Source of the DNA: Ischnura elegans
Taxonomy: Eukaryota; Arthropoda; Insecta; Odonata; Coenagrionidae
Assembly: GCF_921293095.1 (NCBI RefSeq)
Contig: NC_060252.1
Coordinates: 6,138,001 to 6,202,000 of the forward strand
Direction: 5' to 3'
DNA length: 64,000 nt
Part shown: in pieces, positions 46,101 to 58,150 of the stretch
Position numbering within the stretch: position 1 is the stretch's first letter
How the letters are laid out: every line of letters starts with the position of its first letter
Made by a program: the position numbers and the translations under genes
The notes under the pieces: generated by a model
Database searches by the model: none
What the model saw: the letters and a program-made list of their open reading frames with translations, nothing else
Told to the model about the DNA's origin: nothing

Positions 46101-49100
46101 GAAATATAAAAGCACACTTACTTTGCATTACTAAGGAAAACCAAATATTGAAAAATCATGAATCTACAAAAGATTTTGAAAAATGAAGTTTTTTCGATTT
46201 TGAAAAATGTTAAGATTAGTTTAAAACCCTCTAATTAATCCTCTTGTTTTTCAAAAATTTTCCCCCCTGGTTTTGGACCTCCCCCAAGACAAAATTCCTG
46301 GGTATACCACTGTTAGAATAATTATGTTAAGGTACTAATTGGTGAAAGTTGAGAAGACAGAAGAGCAGAAATGAAAATTCAAATTAAAGTTTGTGGGAGA
46401 ATATCTCTGAGGCAGATTTTTTTATTGTCTTTGGCCATCGTCAATGAGTGGGAAAATAGATGTTTATCCACTGAACACCAGGCTTAGAGTGATCTTTTGT
46501 TTTGATCAAATTGCGCTACTAACTGTAATTGACATTAGGATTTCATAAATTCGGGTGCTTTTATTTTTATTACCATACCACCAAAAATAGCGCTGTTATT
46601 AGCCTTTACATTGGCATTCATTACACCTTAACAATTAAATATGAACAAACATCCGTATCCGAAATAGGGGCAACCTACCCTGGTGGGACTAAAAACCCAC
46701 GACCTTCAGGTTTGGGAGGTGTGAGGTCTTTATCCCATTGCCACCAAGGCCAACAAATTGGCTTATATAGAGTATGTGTGTGCTAGCAAATATTTGCATG
46801 TGGTTGAATGGTCTTAGTTCTTCATCAGTATGTAAGTCACCATTTTCAATTACTCGAGGTTATGCATTCTCCAGGATGGGCGTAAATCGTACATTTGAAT
46901 CTTTTACTTTTGTGTGAGGGCACCACGATGTGTACACTTGCTCCTGGTATCCATATTTGTCATTGTGGCACTCCTATGGTGTTCAAGGGAAATCTTCCTT
47001 ATATGTATGGGTAAATTTAATTTTTGTTAAGTTTCTAATGTGAACATCAACATAATTCAACCTCCGTTGTTTAGCTGGAGAGGTTCTACTGTTATCATGA
47101 GCAATCCCAGCATTAATCATTCTCCCAATTCAATACCTAATCCGGATTTTATTTCATGCGATGGGTTTTAATATGTTGTATTTCCACTGCCAACAGGAAG
47201 GTGGTGATGCGAAAACGAACAACCTCCTTGTTGCTGATTTGCTTAACAATTTAGAGCTGTTTGCTGTGGAACCAGCTCCTCAGGGAGTGTTGGTGAAGTG
47301 CAGAATCACACGAGATAAGAAAGGAATGGACCGAGGACTCTTCCCAACGTACTTTCTTCATCAAGAGCGAGATGATGGGAAAAAAGTAAGCTGACTCTCT
47401 CATAAGCAAATGTCGGTGACCACTATTGAAATTTAATATCTATCCTAACTAAAGATGTGCAAATAGTATTTGCAAATACTCGAATACTTCAAATACTAGA
47501 ATGTATTCAATATTTGACATCTCGAATAATTATGCTAAAGGTGCGATCTCAAATGCCTTGAATGCTTTGAATTTTGTGCCATGGATCATCGTGTGTCACG
47601 CTTTCTTAGCTGACTCCGAAACCACGTTGAGGACTCTAGTTGATGCAACTCTCTCATTGATATAATTTTCTCTCAACCTTGCAAACCCTGTCTTAATAGG
47701 CATGATTCTGGTAGTGTTTGGACACCAAAATTTAAATTGTGAGAGAATATTAAAAAATGAAGGAGCTCGTTGCAAAATTTAATGGCCTAACTTTGACCTG
47801 GCATGTATTTATGGCCTTCTATGTTCAAGAAAAAACAAATTCCTAAACTTCTCTTTTTGTCAAAGTATCTCTTTTATTCTATTTTTGCTGCTAGACCTGA
47901 AAATATGTATAGTGTTGTTGTAAGTTCAATGTATCATTTGCTAGGAATTCTGATCTTTATTGCCCAAAAAATCTAATTATTGCACATAGCCTCAGAATCG
48001 CTAGCAGATACTAACATTATCTGGTTATAAGTTGTGTAATGCTCAAAGCAGCATATAGGAATTGCACTACTTACCGTATACGTATATATTAATATGTTTA
48101 TGGATTTAATATGTTCTGAAGTGCTGTGGATTTGAAATTGTGGTCTGAAAACACCTGGCATGGGGGTCAAAAAATAGAAAAAGAAGATACAACCTCGGTA
48201 TTATTCTTTCACAGGCAAGCATTCTGCAGTACCAACTAAATGAATTTAAAGAAGTTAAGAGAACATTTTCATTTACATATATGCGCTTATCCTGTGTCAT
48301 AGTTGCTCCTGCTATCTCAGCCAACTATCTCCGTGACTGAAACATCAGACACAGGGTTTGTGCATCAAAACGAAGATTTTCTCTTAACTTCTTCCGATTC
48401 ACATTGATTTGTTCTTCCACATGCTTGCCTGTGAAAGAATGTGGCTGTTCAGTTCAAATTCAAATCTTGTGGGTATCAGTTACAAAAATAACCCTACAAA
48501 TGTTTATAATTGATAATTCATGTATCGATTTCATCCACAGGTATTTCTCCTCGCCGGAAGGAAAAGGAAAAAGAGCACAACGAGCAATTACCTCATCTCG
48601 ACCGACCCCACCGACTTATCTCGCTGCGGGGAATCATTTGTGGGGAAGCTGAGGTCAAACTTACTCGGCACTCACTTCACCGTCTATGACAATGGGCACT
48701 CACCTCGTCAAACTGTCCTCCCCTCCGAGAGGAATCACACGCGACAAGAATTAGCCGCTGTAGTATATGTAAGTTTCATAGATGTGCATTTTCTATTATG
48801 TATTTCTATGTTTTATTAGTTTTATGTAAAACCATTTGGGCAAGTCTTAATTGGCAGTTGAAGATTAGATGTACTCTTACCAAGATTTTGAAACATTTGG
48901 CACATCATCTGGTGAAGAATGAGGCATCATTGGGTCAATAATATAATTATCATCTCTGGTAAGAGCCATCTCATCTGAGAGCGGCCTGAATTTCATGGTG
49001 CCAATTCTTTACGATTCCGAGGGTGATCACTTCAGCATTTTATTGCCGTGGAGATGTAACCCTGAATTGTGAATTACCGTTTTTACTTGGTACGCTGTAT

Positions 49101-52100
49101 CCAATAGTGCCATTGACAACAGTTTGGCCTGTGATCTTCCTGGGGTCTTCAGGTCAAAGATCTGGTTAACCATGATGTAGGACAACTATCTCATGTCACA
49201 TTTTATGAACTTTCTCCAACTGAGGAGACATATTGTGACCATCAATGTCTTTTCTGTTCCATTGGAAATTCGATGCTCATTGTTTCCCTGGCAAAGACCA
49301 GTAGATGTATCCTTAGAGGTAGTTGTGGGATGATTGTCATGCATCATCAAGTGAACACGAAAAGAAGCTTACTTGATTGTTGGGACTTTTAAAAATGTCC
49401 ACCGAAAACTAATTGGTACCATTGATGAGCTGTCTTAAATGTTACAGCTGTTAGACTCCATGTTTGGAGAGGTGTAGTATTCACCTTCCCTGTCAACCTC
49501 TGTTTCATTTTTATTTTCAGGAAACAAATGTATTGGGATTCAAAGGCCCACGCAAAATGACTGTGATTTTACCAGGCATGACCCATGACCAAAAGCGGTT
49601 GACTATTTCCCCTTTCTCAGAAAATGAAAGTCTTTTAGGTAAGTATGATTCAGTGCTGAGCCTTCTGAAGAGCACTTACCCATATTGTAGTGTTTAAGTA
49701 TCGATATTTTTTAGTTGTAGGGGGCTTAGATTAGGGGAGAAGCCAGTGGCTTTGCATCACCTGTGAATTGAGGCAATATTTTGAGCAAAGCAGCTGTCTG
49801 ATGCGAGGCACATTAATTTTTTATTCCATATTTACTTTTATTTTAAAATATTTCAATGGGAAACTTTTATTGTCATTATCTTGTTAGTCAGTAAGACAAT
49901 ATTTTATGCCTAGAGGGACCTAATCTAAAAAAATATACCCATGATTTGCCATAATAATAATAAAGAGTAATCTCTAGTTTATGTTATTTCCTCTAGAAAT
50001 TGTTAAGTAAAGGCTAGTGTCCTTAGTGTGATAATTAGAGAATCGGAAGGGTTGGGTCAACTGGTCCCCCAATATTTAATAGGTCTATGAAGTCATAAGC
50101 CTAATAATTTATCCAACCTTTAGAGCACAAAATTGAGACCTGACTTATTATTATTTTGTGTAATACATTTGGGAATTGTAGTACAGGCCAACTAACATGT
50201 AAATAATCAAATGGTAATGCTTATTGGTGGCATTGCCTGTGATTTGGTTGCTTTTTCTGGTTGGTATTTTAGTTATACTCTCCAATGATGATCTGAGTGT
50301 ATTTATTTGGGAAGTGTACAGTGTTTGAATGAAATATATCTTGCATGGTGACGGTTTTAATGTGTTAATACGTAAGTGGTCATTGTTAAAGTGATTTAAC
50401 CGATTACATTGCACATATAATGTAAAAACACTACAAACTTGCATTGTAAATAAAATGCAAATTACACTAGTCAATAACATTAAAATAGAAGTCTCTTTAA
50501 CCTCTAAAACTATTCTCATTTTGTATACAACCTTGGTTGCGTAATTAATGAGAACCTCAGCAACGTAATTGACGATGCATTTCATTAGTATTTTGGGTAT
50601 AAAATGTTTTCAATAATTTAAACGTTATTCATGAGAAACCCTGGCTTTCCCATGGATACTATGAGGGTTGCAGAATGGGCATCTAAGGCATCCAGTGGCT
50701 ACTATGTTTTTCAAACATTCTTAGGTTCTTTTTTTTTTTTTTTGTACATTATGTCATACATTTTATCATGTGATTATTTATTGTGAATAAGCTCACTTTT
50801 CCATGTGGTATATTGTTTAATGTTTCTTGCATTATTAAATTTGAGATACTCTCTTTAATGTGTTACTCTTAGAGTGCTGGAAAAACAAGAATATGGATAA
50901 GCTTATCGAGCTGCACAACAAAACTCCAGTGTGGAATGATGAAAGCCAATCTTACGTTCTCAACTTCCACGGGAGAGTCACACAAGCATCTGTGAAGAAT
51001 TTTCAAATCGTTCATGAGAGTGACGGTTGGTACCATCATTTCCCTGTCATAGATCTGTCAAGTGCATGTATTTAGAATTTTTTTTAGATGCTGACCAAAT
51101 AGTTGAATTGCAGCGGCATGAAGTAGAAAATATTAGTGTAAGTTGTCCGTCATATTGTTCATTGTCTGTCATTGACATCAAGACGTAGTTTCTCTGTCAT
51201 GCTCATTGAGAGTAGTTCTTCCGGTCCTGAAATTAAGCATTCAGCTGTGCTAGGTACGTATTTTGCTTAGTCTTACAATTCCGGGGGAGTGGGCAGTCAG
51301 AGGTATGGCTCTGCATCGGAGTGTTTGTCTTGGTAGCAGACTTCCTGATTGAAATAAGGTGATTGAGTGGCTTTGGAAACAATTTGGAACACCCTATTGG
51401 CTGCCTAGAACCTATATTTGAATCCTAGCTAATGGGAGACGAGTGCTCAGGCAGAGAGTGGCTGAAAAGACCCCTCCAAGAAGAAATGACCGAGCACTGA
51501 TTCTGAACTGCCATGTAGTGGTCGCATTCAGGGGAGAGTTTCACAGCTGTAGTGGTAGTGCTGTTGAGTTTCACTCCCCCTGAATGCACCCAGAATGCGC
51601 AGAAAATACTCTTTGGTCAGCTTGACTGATCCTTTGATGATACCCTTTGCTATCGCATCCCAATCCTTTTTATTTGATGCTCCAAAGGGAGTTGAAGGGT
51701 GATGAATTAGGGAAACTTATGAACACAGATTAATTTTTTTTAGTGAGATTAGAGCTATACATTCAGCATTTTATTTTTCTTGGCAATTTCATTTGATACC
51801 AAATGGCCAGGAAATCCGTTAATACTTGCTTCAAGGTACACTAACTGAGTGCACGGAAGACAGATGGAAAAAAGGTTCATAGCTCTTGGCTCTTGTATTT
51901 GTGGCTTTCGGAGAGTGAGGGAGGGAGAAAGGAGATGGAGGAAGGAAGGGAGGAATGTACACACATCTCTGAAGAAAGAGAGAAAGTTTTTGGGAAGTCA
52001 AGAATGTATGGGGACGGTTGAGCAGGAGGGAAGACAGGGTTGTGCATATGTACCGTTATGCTTTTCCTACAGTTAACCTTGTGCACGTGAGCGTTTGTTC

Positions 52101-54890
52101 CGGTGCTGAAGGGTACATAACTACCTCTTTCAGGTCGTTGTGAGTTTATTGTTTACTGGAAATTTTTAGTATTCCTCTGGGGTTAATTTTTCTGCACTTC
52201 AGCTGTATTTTGCTGACTGTTTGGATTGAGTGAGTTTTGAAGCAGATAATTTCATCGGAATGCTTGAACTAGTGTCACGCCATTTCGAGTCCCTAAACTT
52301 CCATACTTGGACAGTAATTTATGCACATTGCGGCACGCACCATTACGAGAATGCAATTGACGATGGTGGCTAGGAATGAAAATAACCAACATCCAATTGG
52401 GATTGATTTCCAAAACGTAGCAAATTTAGTATTGCCCAGAAATTAGTGATACAATATTGGGCGAATCACGTAGTCTTCTGGGCAGAACTTGCTCCTCGTT
52501 GCTTGTGGCGTCCTGGCTGCCAGGGAAGAGAGAGAGAGAGAGAGTGAAAAGTGAGAAAGGGGTCGAGAGAGCAGAGGGGGAGTTATCCTCACTTGGATTG
52601 GCTGGGAAAGCTCCTTTGGGAGAGGCTTCGAGAAAAGTTTATGTCAGCTGCAAACAAAGTGTTCGTCACCTGTGAAATCAATGTAAATGAGACACATCAG
52701 CACTGTCTCAACAAAATCATGTTTTGCCGGGCTTTGAATCTCTTCATATGTGGACTTAGAATCTCATGGTCTGTTCGTGTCGCCATGAGTTGTGAGGAGA
52801 GACAATCGCTGTTTTCAGCTCAATATGAGTGAGATTTCTTTACCTTTGATGACTGTTTACAGGTGTGCGTTTTTCTTGATTTTTTCTTCTTTAGTATCAT
52901 CATTTTGATTTCCTGTGGCACGTTTTAAATCTGAATGCATGTATATTTAGCATTGGGTGCTGGGATTCTATTTCTTATGTGTATGTGTTGATTGCATCAT
53001 GGGAGTTACGCACTTGAAGAGGGAGTATTCTTCTCAGTTGAGTAGTATAAATGTTGAGCATGAATACCTTGGGGTTGGCAATGCATGAAATCTACATGTG
53101 TATGATTGGCCTTGGTTTATAGGCATTGAGGTCCGTGAAATATGTATGAAATGATAAATATTTGAATTAATATGAAATATGTGACTTAATATTTTGCTCT
53201 ATTTTTCCACAAGTAACCTTTGAAATGTGCTAAATTTTGAGATGGTAAATGTTGCTTAGAGTTTCACTAACACTGGAATCTATGTTTAAAAGTGTATTTT
53301 ATTTAAATATGGAACCACTTTCATGGATCTCTGTCTATAATGTACATTGTATTTCTTTAAAATATTGAGCTTAAATGTGTTAGTAAAAATAATTGGTAAT
53401 ATTGTCAATATTTATTCATACTTCCTATGGTATAACATATTTTTCCATGATAAATAAATTGCATTTCAGCCTAATGTTTATGCTATGCATGATTTTTTTA
53501 TATTCTGATGTTTTTCTGTGATTCTGATGATGGAGTATTTTTTTGAATACTATGACATATTTTGTCAATGCCATTACAAAATTTTTCATTTGTGGATTTG
53601 AAATGCATGTATGATTTGTAATATAACATTGTATGCTTAGTTTTGCCTGTTTTTTGCGAGGGTAATACAACTGCATTCATCTATTTGCAGTGAGGGCATT
53701 CATTTTTTTTGTTTTTAGATTTCCGCTGCAATTAGATTAACTAGTGTAATCCATCTTTGTGTTAACTGCTGCGCGGAATGAACTTTCATTGCTCAACGTT
53801 TGGTTCCTCTTGGGCTATTACTATTGTTGTGATTAAATAATCCTTGATGTTGTCTGAAGGATTGTGATGTGTACTGCAAAAAAAGCAAACTTGAGTGGCG
53901 TAATGCAGCCTTAAATGTTTGTGCCCTCATTTTGTCCATGCAATCACTGCTTGAACTCATTTGCTTGTTTTTTTTTTGTAAACTGTACTTCATGAGAAGT
54001 ATGAATGAGTTACAGGCCTACTCATACTCTTGGTCTCTTATGTACGTATACATATTTTTATTTATCCTGCAAGGAAGAATTTTTTTCTGAAAAATCATTG
54101 AATTTGTCTCACCAAATGGGTGATCAAGTATGTTGCCAGTTTCTCCTCCAAGTTGGGGAATGCTGGCAAATAAAAGTGGCAATCAGTAGTTAGGTGTTTG
54201 CCCTTGAGGGTAGAGCTCTTGTCTACTGATTGAAGAGTCGGATGGTGGTTGAATGAATCATTGAGTCATCCCAGTGCAACAATTTTCAATGTTCTGGGTG
54301 GCCCCTTGAAAGGAACTGACTGCCATTCCCTGAATGTCTGAAAATTCTCATGCATATGGCTGGAGTGAGGTCTTCCCTCTCTCATCCCAATCAACTTATC
54401 ACGTCAAGGCCTGGTTACACTTGTGTTAGTGTGTATGAGTTTATGTGTTAACCCATGAATGCAAAAATCTACCATGTAACCACCCAACACATGAGAATGC
54501 ATGAAAGGGAAATGTAACCTCTTTAATTTGGTCAATGCATTCAAACATCAATTTGCGTGTCAATGTATTGTGTAATGAGGTCTCGAGGGTCGAATCAATC
54601 AATTAAGCCATCACCATCACCTAATGCTTTATTTTTCAGTCTTGATTGTGGGAATGTGACCTGTGTGGTTTTTGCTCGGAATGAGAATGCTCTTTAATAC
54701 ATTCGTGTATGTGCTTCCTAATTCTTAATCAATTAACTCCATCCATCCGCTTTCAGAGGAGTATATTGTCATGCAGTTTGGGAGAGTGGCTGAGGATGTT
54801 TTCACAATGGACTATCGCTACCCCATGTGTGCCTTACAGGCGTTTGCTGTTGCCCTTAGCAGCTTTGACAGTAAGCTTGCTTGCGAGTGA
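43143..54890 (+). CDS. ktub: King tubby / Tubby-like protein (TULP)
   Basis: Tubby proteins bind phosphatidylinositol 4,5-bisphosphate at membranes and carry GPCRs and other cargo into cilia with the IFT-A complex. Ten exons with GT/AG sites join in frame: 43143-43184, 43262-43409, 43729-43824, 43901-43996, 45201-45382, 47197-47385, 48541-48768, 49521-49638, 50873-51025 and 54757-54890; 1386 bases, 461 residues plus stop. The N-terminal part is charged and low-complexity. The C-terminal tubby domain (a 12-strand barrel round a helix) starts near [20 protein letters not shown] and includes [68 protein letters not shown] and the terminal [11 protein letters not shown]; many homologues have FDGKLACE. 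The lipid-binding Lys/Arg residues of the GRKRKKS segment are present. Exons 3 and 4 are duplicates. Length is normal for the family. Confidence 0.97.
43262..43409 (+). CDS. ktub: ktub exon 2
   Basis: 148 bases after TTCGTAG, donor [26 protein letters not shown] continues the N-terminal helix of the TUB family. Ends phase 1. Confidence 0.9.
43729..43824 (+). CDS. ktub: ktub exon 3 (duplicated module, copy 1)
   Basis: 96 bases, phase 1 at both ends, product [20 protein letters not shown] and a Lys/Glu tail. Acceptor TTCCCAG; donor is the weaker GTATTG. Same length and start as exon 4. Confidence 0.85.
43901..43996 (+). CDS. ktub: ktub exon 4 (duplicated module, copy 2)
   Basis: 96 bases, phase 1 at both ends, product [20 protein letters not shown] and an Asn-rich tail. 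Acceptor TTTCAG, donor GTAAAT. It starts 76 bases after exon 3 ends. Either copy could be skipped without a frame change. Confidence 0.85.
43997..45200. other. ktub: ktub intron 4
   Basis: AT-rich, no further feature. A frame at 45083-45451 is exon 5 read back through the intron. Confidence 0.6.
45201..45382 (+). CDS. ktub: ktub exon 5 (low-complexity linker)
   Basis: 182 bases. Product [20 protein letters not shown] and a Ser/Pro-rich run ending PSCPKP. Acceptor CACTCAG, donor GTGAGA, phase 1 in, phase 0 out. Confidence 0.85.
45383..46059. other. ktub: ktub intron 5, first part
   Basis: No feature recognised up to the MITE at 46060. Confidence 0.5.
46060..46312. mobile_element. hAT-like MITE family B, copy 2
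   Basis: 253 bases from TAGTGGTGCAGC to GGTATACCACTG, in ktub intron 5. Both flanks read TTAGAATA, a perfect 8-bp duplication. The body matches 22651-23169 outside its LINE insert. Confidence 0.9.
46671..46755 (-). mobile_element. tRNA-derived SINE head
   Basis: On the minus strand GGTGGCAATGGGATAAAGAC and GTGGGTTTTTAGTCCCACC resemble tRNA A and B box regions. It lies in ktub intron 5. Confidence 0.5.
47197..47385 (+). CDS. ktub: ktub exon 6 (start of tubby domain)
   Basis: 189 bases, 63 codons. Includes [20 protein letters not shown] and [14 protein letters not shown], the beginning of the tubby domain. Donor GTAAGC after AAAAAA. Confidence 0.95.
47386..48202. other. ktub: ktub intron 6, first part
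   Basis: From 47450 to about 47530 the bases are rich in TATTTGCAAATACTCGAATA words, typical of an old repeat. Otherwise nothing is seen. Confidence 0.4.
48203..48440. repeat. ktub: Fold-back repeat in ktub intron 6
   Basis: Outer 20-base arms 48203-48222 and 48421-48440 are perfect reverse complements; a second pair (AGAAGTTAAGAGAA near 48250-48263 and 48379-48392) and a third (CCTGTGTC and GACACAGG at 48291-48298 and 48347-48354) lie inside. It ends 100 bases before exon 7. Confidence 0.75.
48541..48768 (+). CDS. ktub: ktub exon 7
   Basis: 228 bases, 76 codons, phase 0. [20 protein letters not shown] carries the basic residues that contact PIP2; [20 protein letters not shown] follows. Confidence 0.96.
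48769..49520. other. ktub: ktub intron 7
   Basis: No feature recognised. Confidence 0.6.
49521..49638 (+). CDS. ktub: ktub exon 8
   Basis: 118 bases after [27 protein letters not shown], then the loop [16 protein letters not shown]. Ends phase 1. Confidence 0.95.
49639..50872. other. ktub: ktub intron 8
   Basis: AT-rich with a T run near 50730-50742. A 144-codon minus frame has no domain and is not supported. Confidence 0.6.
50873..51025 (+). CDS. ktub: ktub exon 9
   Basis: 153 bases after [27 protein letters not shown] and [16 protein letters not shown], the signature strand and helix of the domain. Donor GTTGGT is weak but is the only in-frame choice. Confidence 0.94.
51026..54756. other. 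ktub: ktub intron 9 (3.7 kb)
   Basis: Longest intron of the gene. It holds an AG microsatellite at about 52526-52543, a possible SINE at 54203-54420 (GGGTAGAGCTCTTGTCTACT resembles box A), and a stretch at 51212-51262 faintly like part of 5S rRNA. No exon is seen. Confidence 0.5.
54757..54890 (+). CDS. ktub: ktub exon 10 (C-terminus)
   Basis: 134 bases after CTTTCAG, ending TGA at 54888-54890. [20 protein letters not shown] and the central hydrophobic helix [19 protein letters not shown]. Confidence 0.97.
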
Positions 54891-57800
54891 GGGGACGTTA
54901 GGGAAGTTGTTAGGTGCTGTTCGTTCTTGTGCATCCAAGTAGAGACAGTGACCAAGTCTGTTTGTTGGTTGGTGTTCGATGTTTGTGGGACTAACCAAGG
55001 AAAAAGCTAAATGCGTCCTCTTTTTTGAGGAGGTCCAGAGAGTATGTGACTGTTTGGAATCTCATGGAGTGTGTGCTGTTATGTTGACTAATTTGGCAGT
55101 GTGCTTAGCGCATTGTTATTCACATGAGGTTGGAAATGGTCTGTAAAACTCGTCGGTGTCTCACTTTTAAATGTGAACTTCAAACTCTGTGGTCACTGTA
55201 AAGTCTGGCTCAGTGATTGTTCAGTTTACCTCAATTTCCATCCTTCGTTAAACGCTTTAAGCTCATTATGACTGATAAAATACATTACATTTAATTTTTG
55301 TTGCATTATTTCAATATCACACTCGATAAGGGTGATTTTTTTGAGCCAAGGAGAAAAATATGAATCAGATGCTAATTGTGAATATTTTAATGTATGTTGT
55401 GTTATTGCAAGATTAAGCATAGCACATAAATATATTTGTTCAAATTTTACAAATTAATTTTTAAAATTGGAGCTAGTCCTACAGGTGTATATCAATTTTA
55501 TATATTTTTAAAAAAATTTCAATGCATGCTTTTGTAACTGTATTCAAATTTAAGTTATATTTTTGCACTTTTCTTGCATGGAAGATCTTCTTTGATAAAT
55601 TTTGTATACTGTAATTTATTGCACAGTCTTTTCTAAGCCCTCTACAGGCATGTATAGAAAGTGTTACATTAAAACGTGTAAATCCCTGAGGCAAATCCTT
55701 TATTTTAGTAAGTTCATCGTAAGGAGTTGTGTGGTAGCCATGTTCAGTCTAACACTTGTGTGAGGGTGTGCAGAATAGACAGTTCTCTTTTGTAAAATAC
55801 TTCCCTAGCCTCCTGTGAGGGTTCTTTATATTTTTGATGAATTTCTCAAAGTGTTTTACATAAGTGGTTCTTTGTTGCTCAAAGTATCTTATGGTCTATT
55901 TAGCCTCCTTCAGTTTGAAATGTTAGCAGACTTAAGTGTTGTGAAACTGCCGTGATTTTAACTTATTTTAGACATGAGTGGTCGTTCCTACGCGTCTCTT
56001 TCAATTGATTGTCATTTCTTTTGTGTCTCTTTGAGTGTTTTCTTATTGTTACCCTGAGTCTGAAGTATCTTGAAAGTCTCCATAATTTCCTGTTCATCAT
56101 TTCATGGTATGGCAAGGGTAGTTTTTTTTACGAGAGAAACTCTTCTCCTTCACTTAGTAGTCACTATCTCTGTTGGATTGCCTTTTAAAAATCATCAAGT
56201 CATGAGGGTGTAGCGAAAAGGAATCCATTCAAAACTTTTGGTTGAACTTCATATGTTTGTTATTTTCAGTCAGCATTTCAAATCAAATTATTTCTGTGCT
56301 TAGTAGTTCTGGGAATCTTTCAAGTTGACTTTTTATGCTTTTTCTCTCTCACTCATTATTTAAAGAGGAAAGGCTGCTTTATGGACAAAAATGTAAGGTT
56401 GAAATTAGTGTACCTTGGTACATTAAATTAACATGCGCTGGGTGCCATCTATCATATAACACACAGCAAACTGATTCTCACCCTGTATTAAAGTTGAGCT
56501 GGTTTGTTCTGTAGATGTCATTCCATAGGTGCCTTCTTTTCAAATACTGCGTATTTAGTTAAATTTCTTCCCGGGATGTCTTCTTCCATTGTTCATTCAT
56601 TGAGCAAATGAAATGCCAAAGAGAGCCCCTAAAAAAATGGCTACTAAAGAAATTTCATGTGAAGACAAAAATGATGGAACCTAAGGCTACTTTTTCCTTA
56701 AATCAGGCTGGCCACTCTTTTAGAAAACACTGAAAGTCGGGAAATGTCATAAGAAATTGAATTGCCCTAGAAAAAGATCAAAAGATCTGGAAAAAAAGAA
56801 ACCTATTTGCTCTAAAAAATTCAGGTGTTTATTTCCCTTCAATTTTTGAGCTTTCTATTACAACAACTCATTCAGGTGGTTCCCATAGCTGTTATAAATT
56901 AATTTTTTTAGGTTACTGCAATTGATAATTATTTAAAATCATCACGAAGTTTTGACTACTTTAAGATATTTTATGTGAAAAAGATTGTTGGCATTACATA
57001 CGTTTGTAGAATATAAAAAAAATAGCAACGTCACAATCACGGTGTTATTCCTTGATTATTCATCGGGAAAGTGTAAAATCATACGTTATAAGGCATGATG
57101 TTTATGTAGTTAAATATTCGGAAGATATTTTATGATTTTTTAGAATAACATGAGAGGAGACAGTATTTGTATATTTATATTTTCAGAAATAGGTTCTCCT
57201 CATTATTAAATAATGAATTACTTTATTTTTGATCAGTGGTTTGGTGTGGATTGTTTTACATCAAATGGGGGATCATAAATTAATTATAATCTGCATACAA
57301 ACGAGTCTGGATTGTCAGGAGAAGTCAAGGAGTATGATATTGGTATATTTTTAAGTGGCCTCACTGATTATATTACCAAATTGAATTTAATGATGTTTAA
57401 ATATTTATGTTGTCCACTTATTTTTTCAATGAATGCCTCGCAGTGCACACTAATCTCACATGCACCCTCTGATGCAGTTATGCTTCCCATGCTTAATATA
57501 CATATTGATAATTTTTCCTTAGTACCATCCCTAAAAGAAAATTTATGTACATACTTTTATTGCTAAATTTTTGGATGTTCCTGGTAGAGCTGTTGCATTG
57601 AACAACTTATTGATATCTCTGGACAACATTATCATTAAGAAAAGTGAAAAAAAAGGTTTTCTGCGCTGCTTTGCTTGTCGATCAAGAAATGAGTTTGCTG
57701 CCCATGATTTCTTTCGCTTAGCCCTCTAAAATGACTTTCACGGGATTGGAAGGTGTCCTGTTCATGATATTCTGTCAATAAATACATTCCTGCATTGATT

Positions 57801-58150
57801 TTTCCTTCTTAACATTGACTTGTTAGTTAAAAAATATCACTTGATCGGTCTCTTCCTTCTTTTTGAAAAATTTCCTTCGTCTGTGATGCCGTAATTCAGT
57901 CTGCTGAACTAGCGTTACTTTGTGCCTGTCAAATCAATTGCACGTTTTACTTTGTGTGGCCAAGTGCACCGCATGTTAGGGTACAAATCAGGGTGTGCTG
58001 TTGTGTGTTGCTGCTGACGTGGGTTCTTCTTGATCGAATCCCTGCAAGTGGCTCAAACTGGACGACTTAGAGTTAAATAAAAACAGCTCCAAGAGTGTGT
58101 ATTGATTGTTATACTGACTAAAAAGAAATAAAAGTGATGTTTCGAACATA
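54891..58150 (+). other. ktub: ktub 3' UTR and downstream
   Basis: AT-rich sequence after the stop. Several AATAAA signals occur, for example at 57777-57782, 58076-58081 and 58127-58132; which one is used cannot be told. No coding sequence. Confidence 0.4.

Noticed and set aside
50151..50585. 144-codon minus-strand frame in ktub intron 8
   Set aside because: AT-rich frame without domains, opposite to the gene; chance is the simplest explanation.
54880..54940. Longer tubby C-terminus by splicing at GTAAGC near 54871
   Set aside because: The in-frame ending LACE followed by TGA is the universal tubby C-terminus, so the GTAAGC is coding, not a donor.
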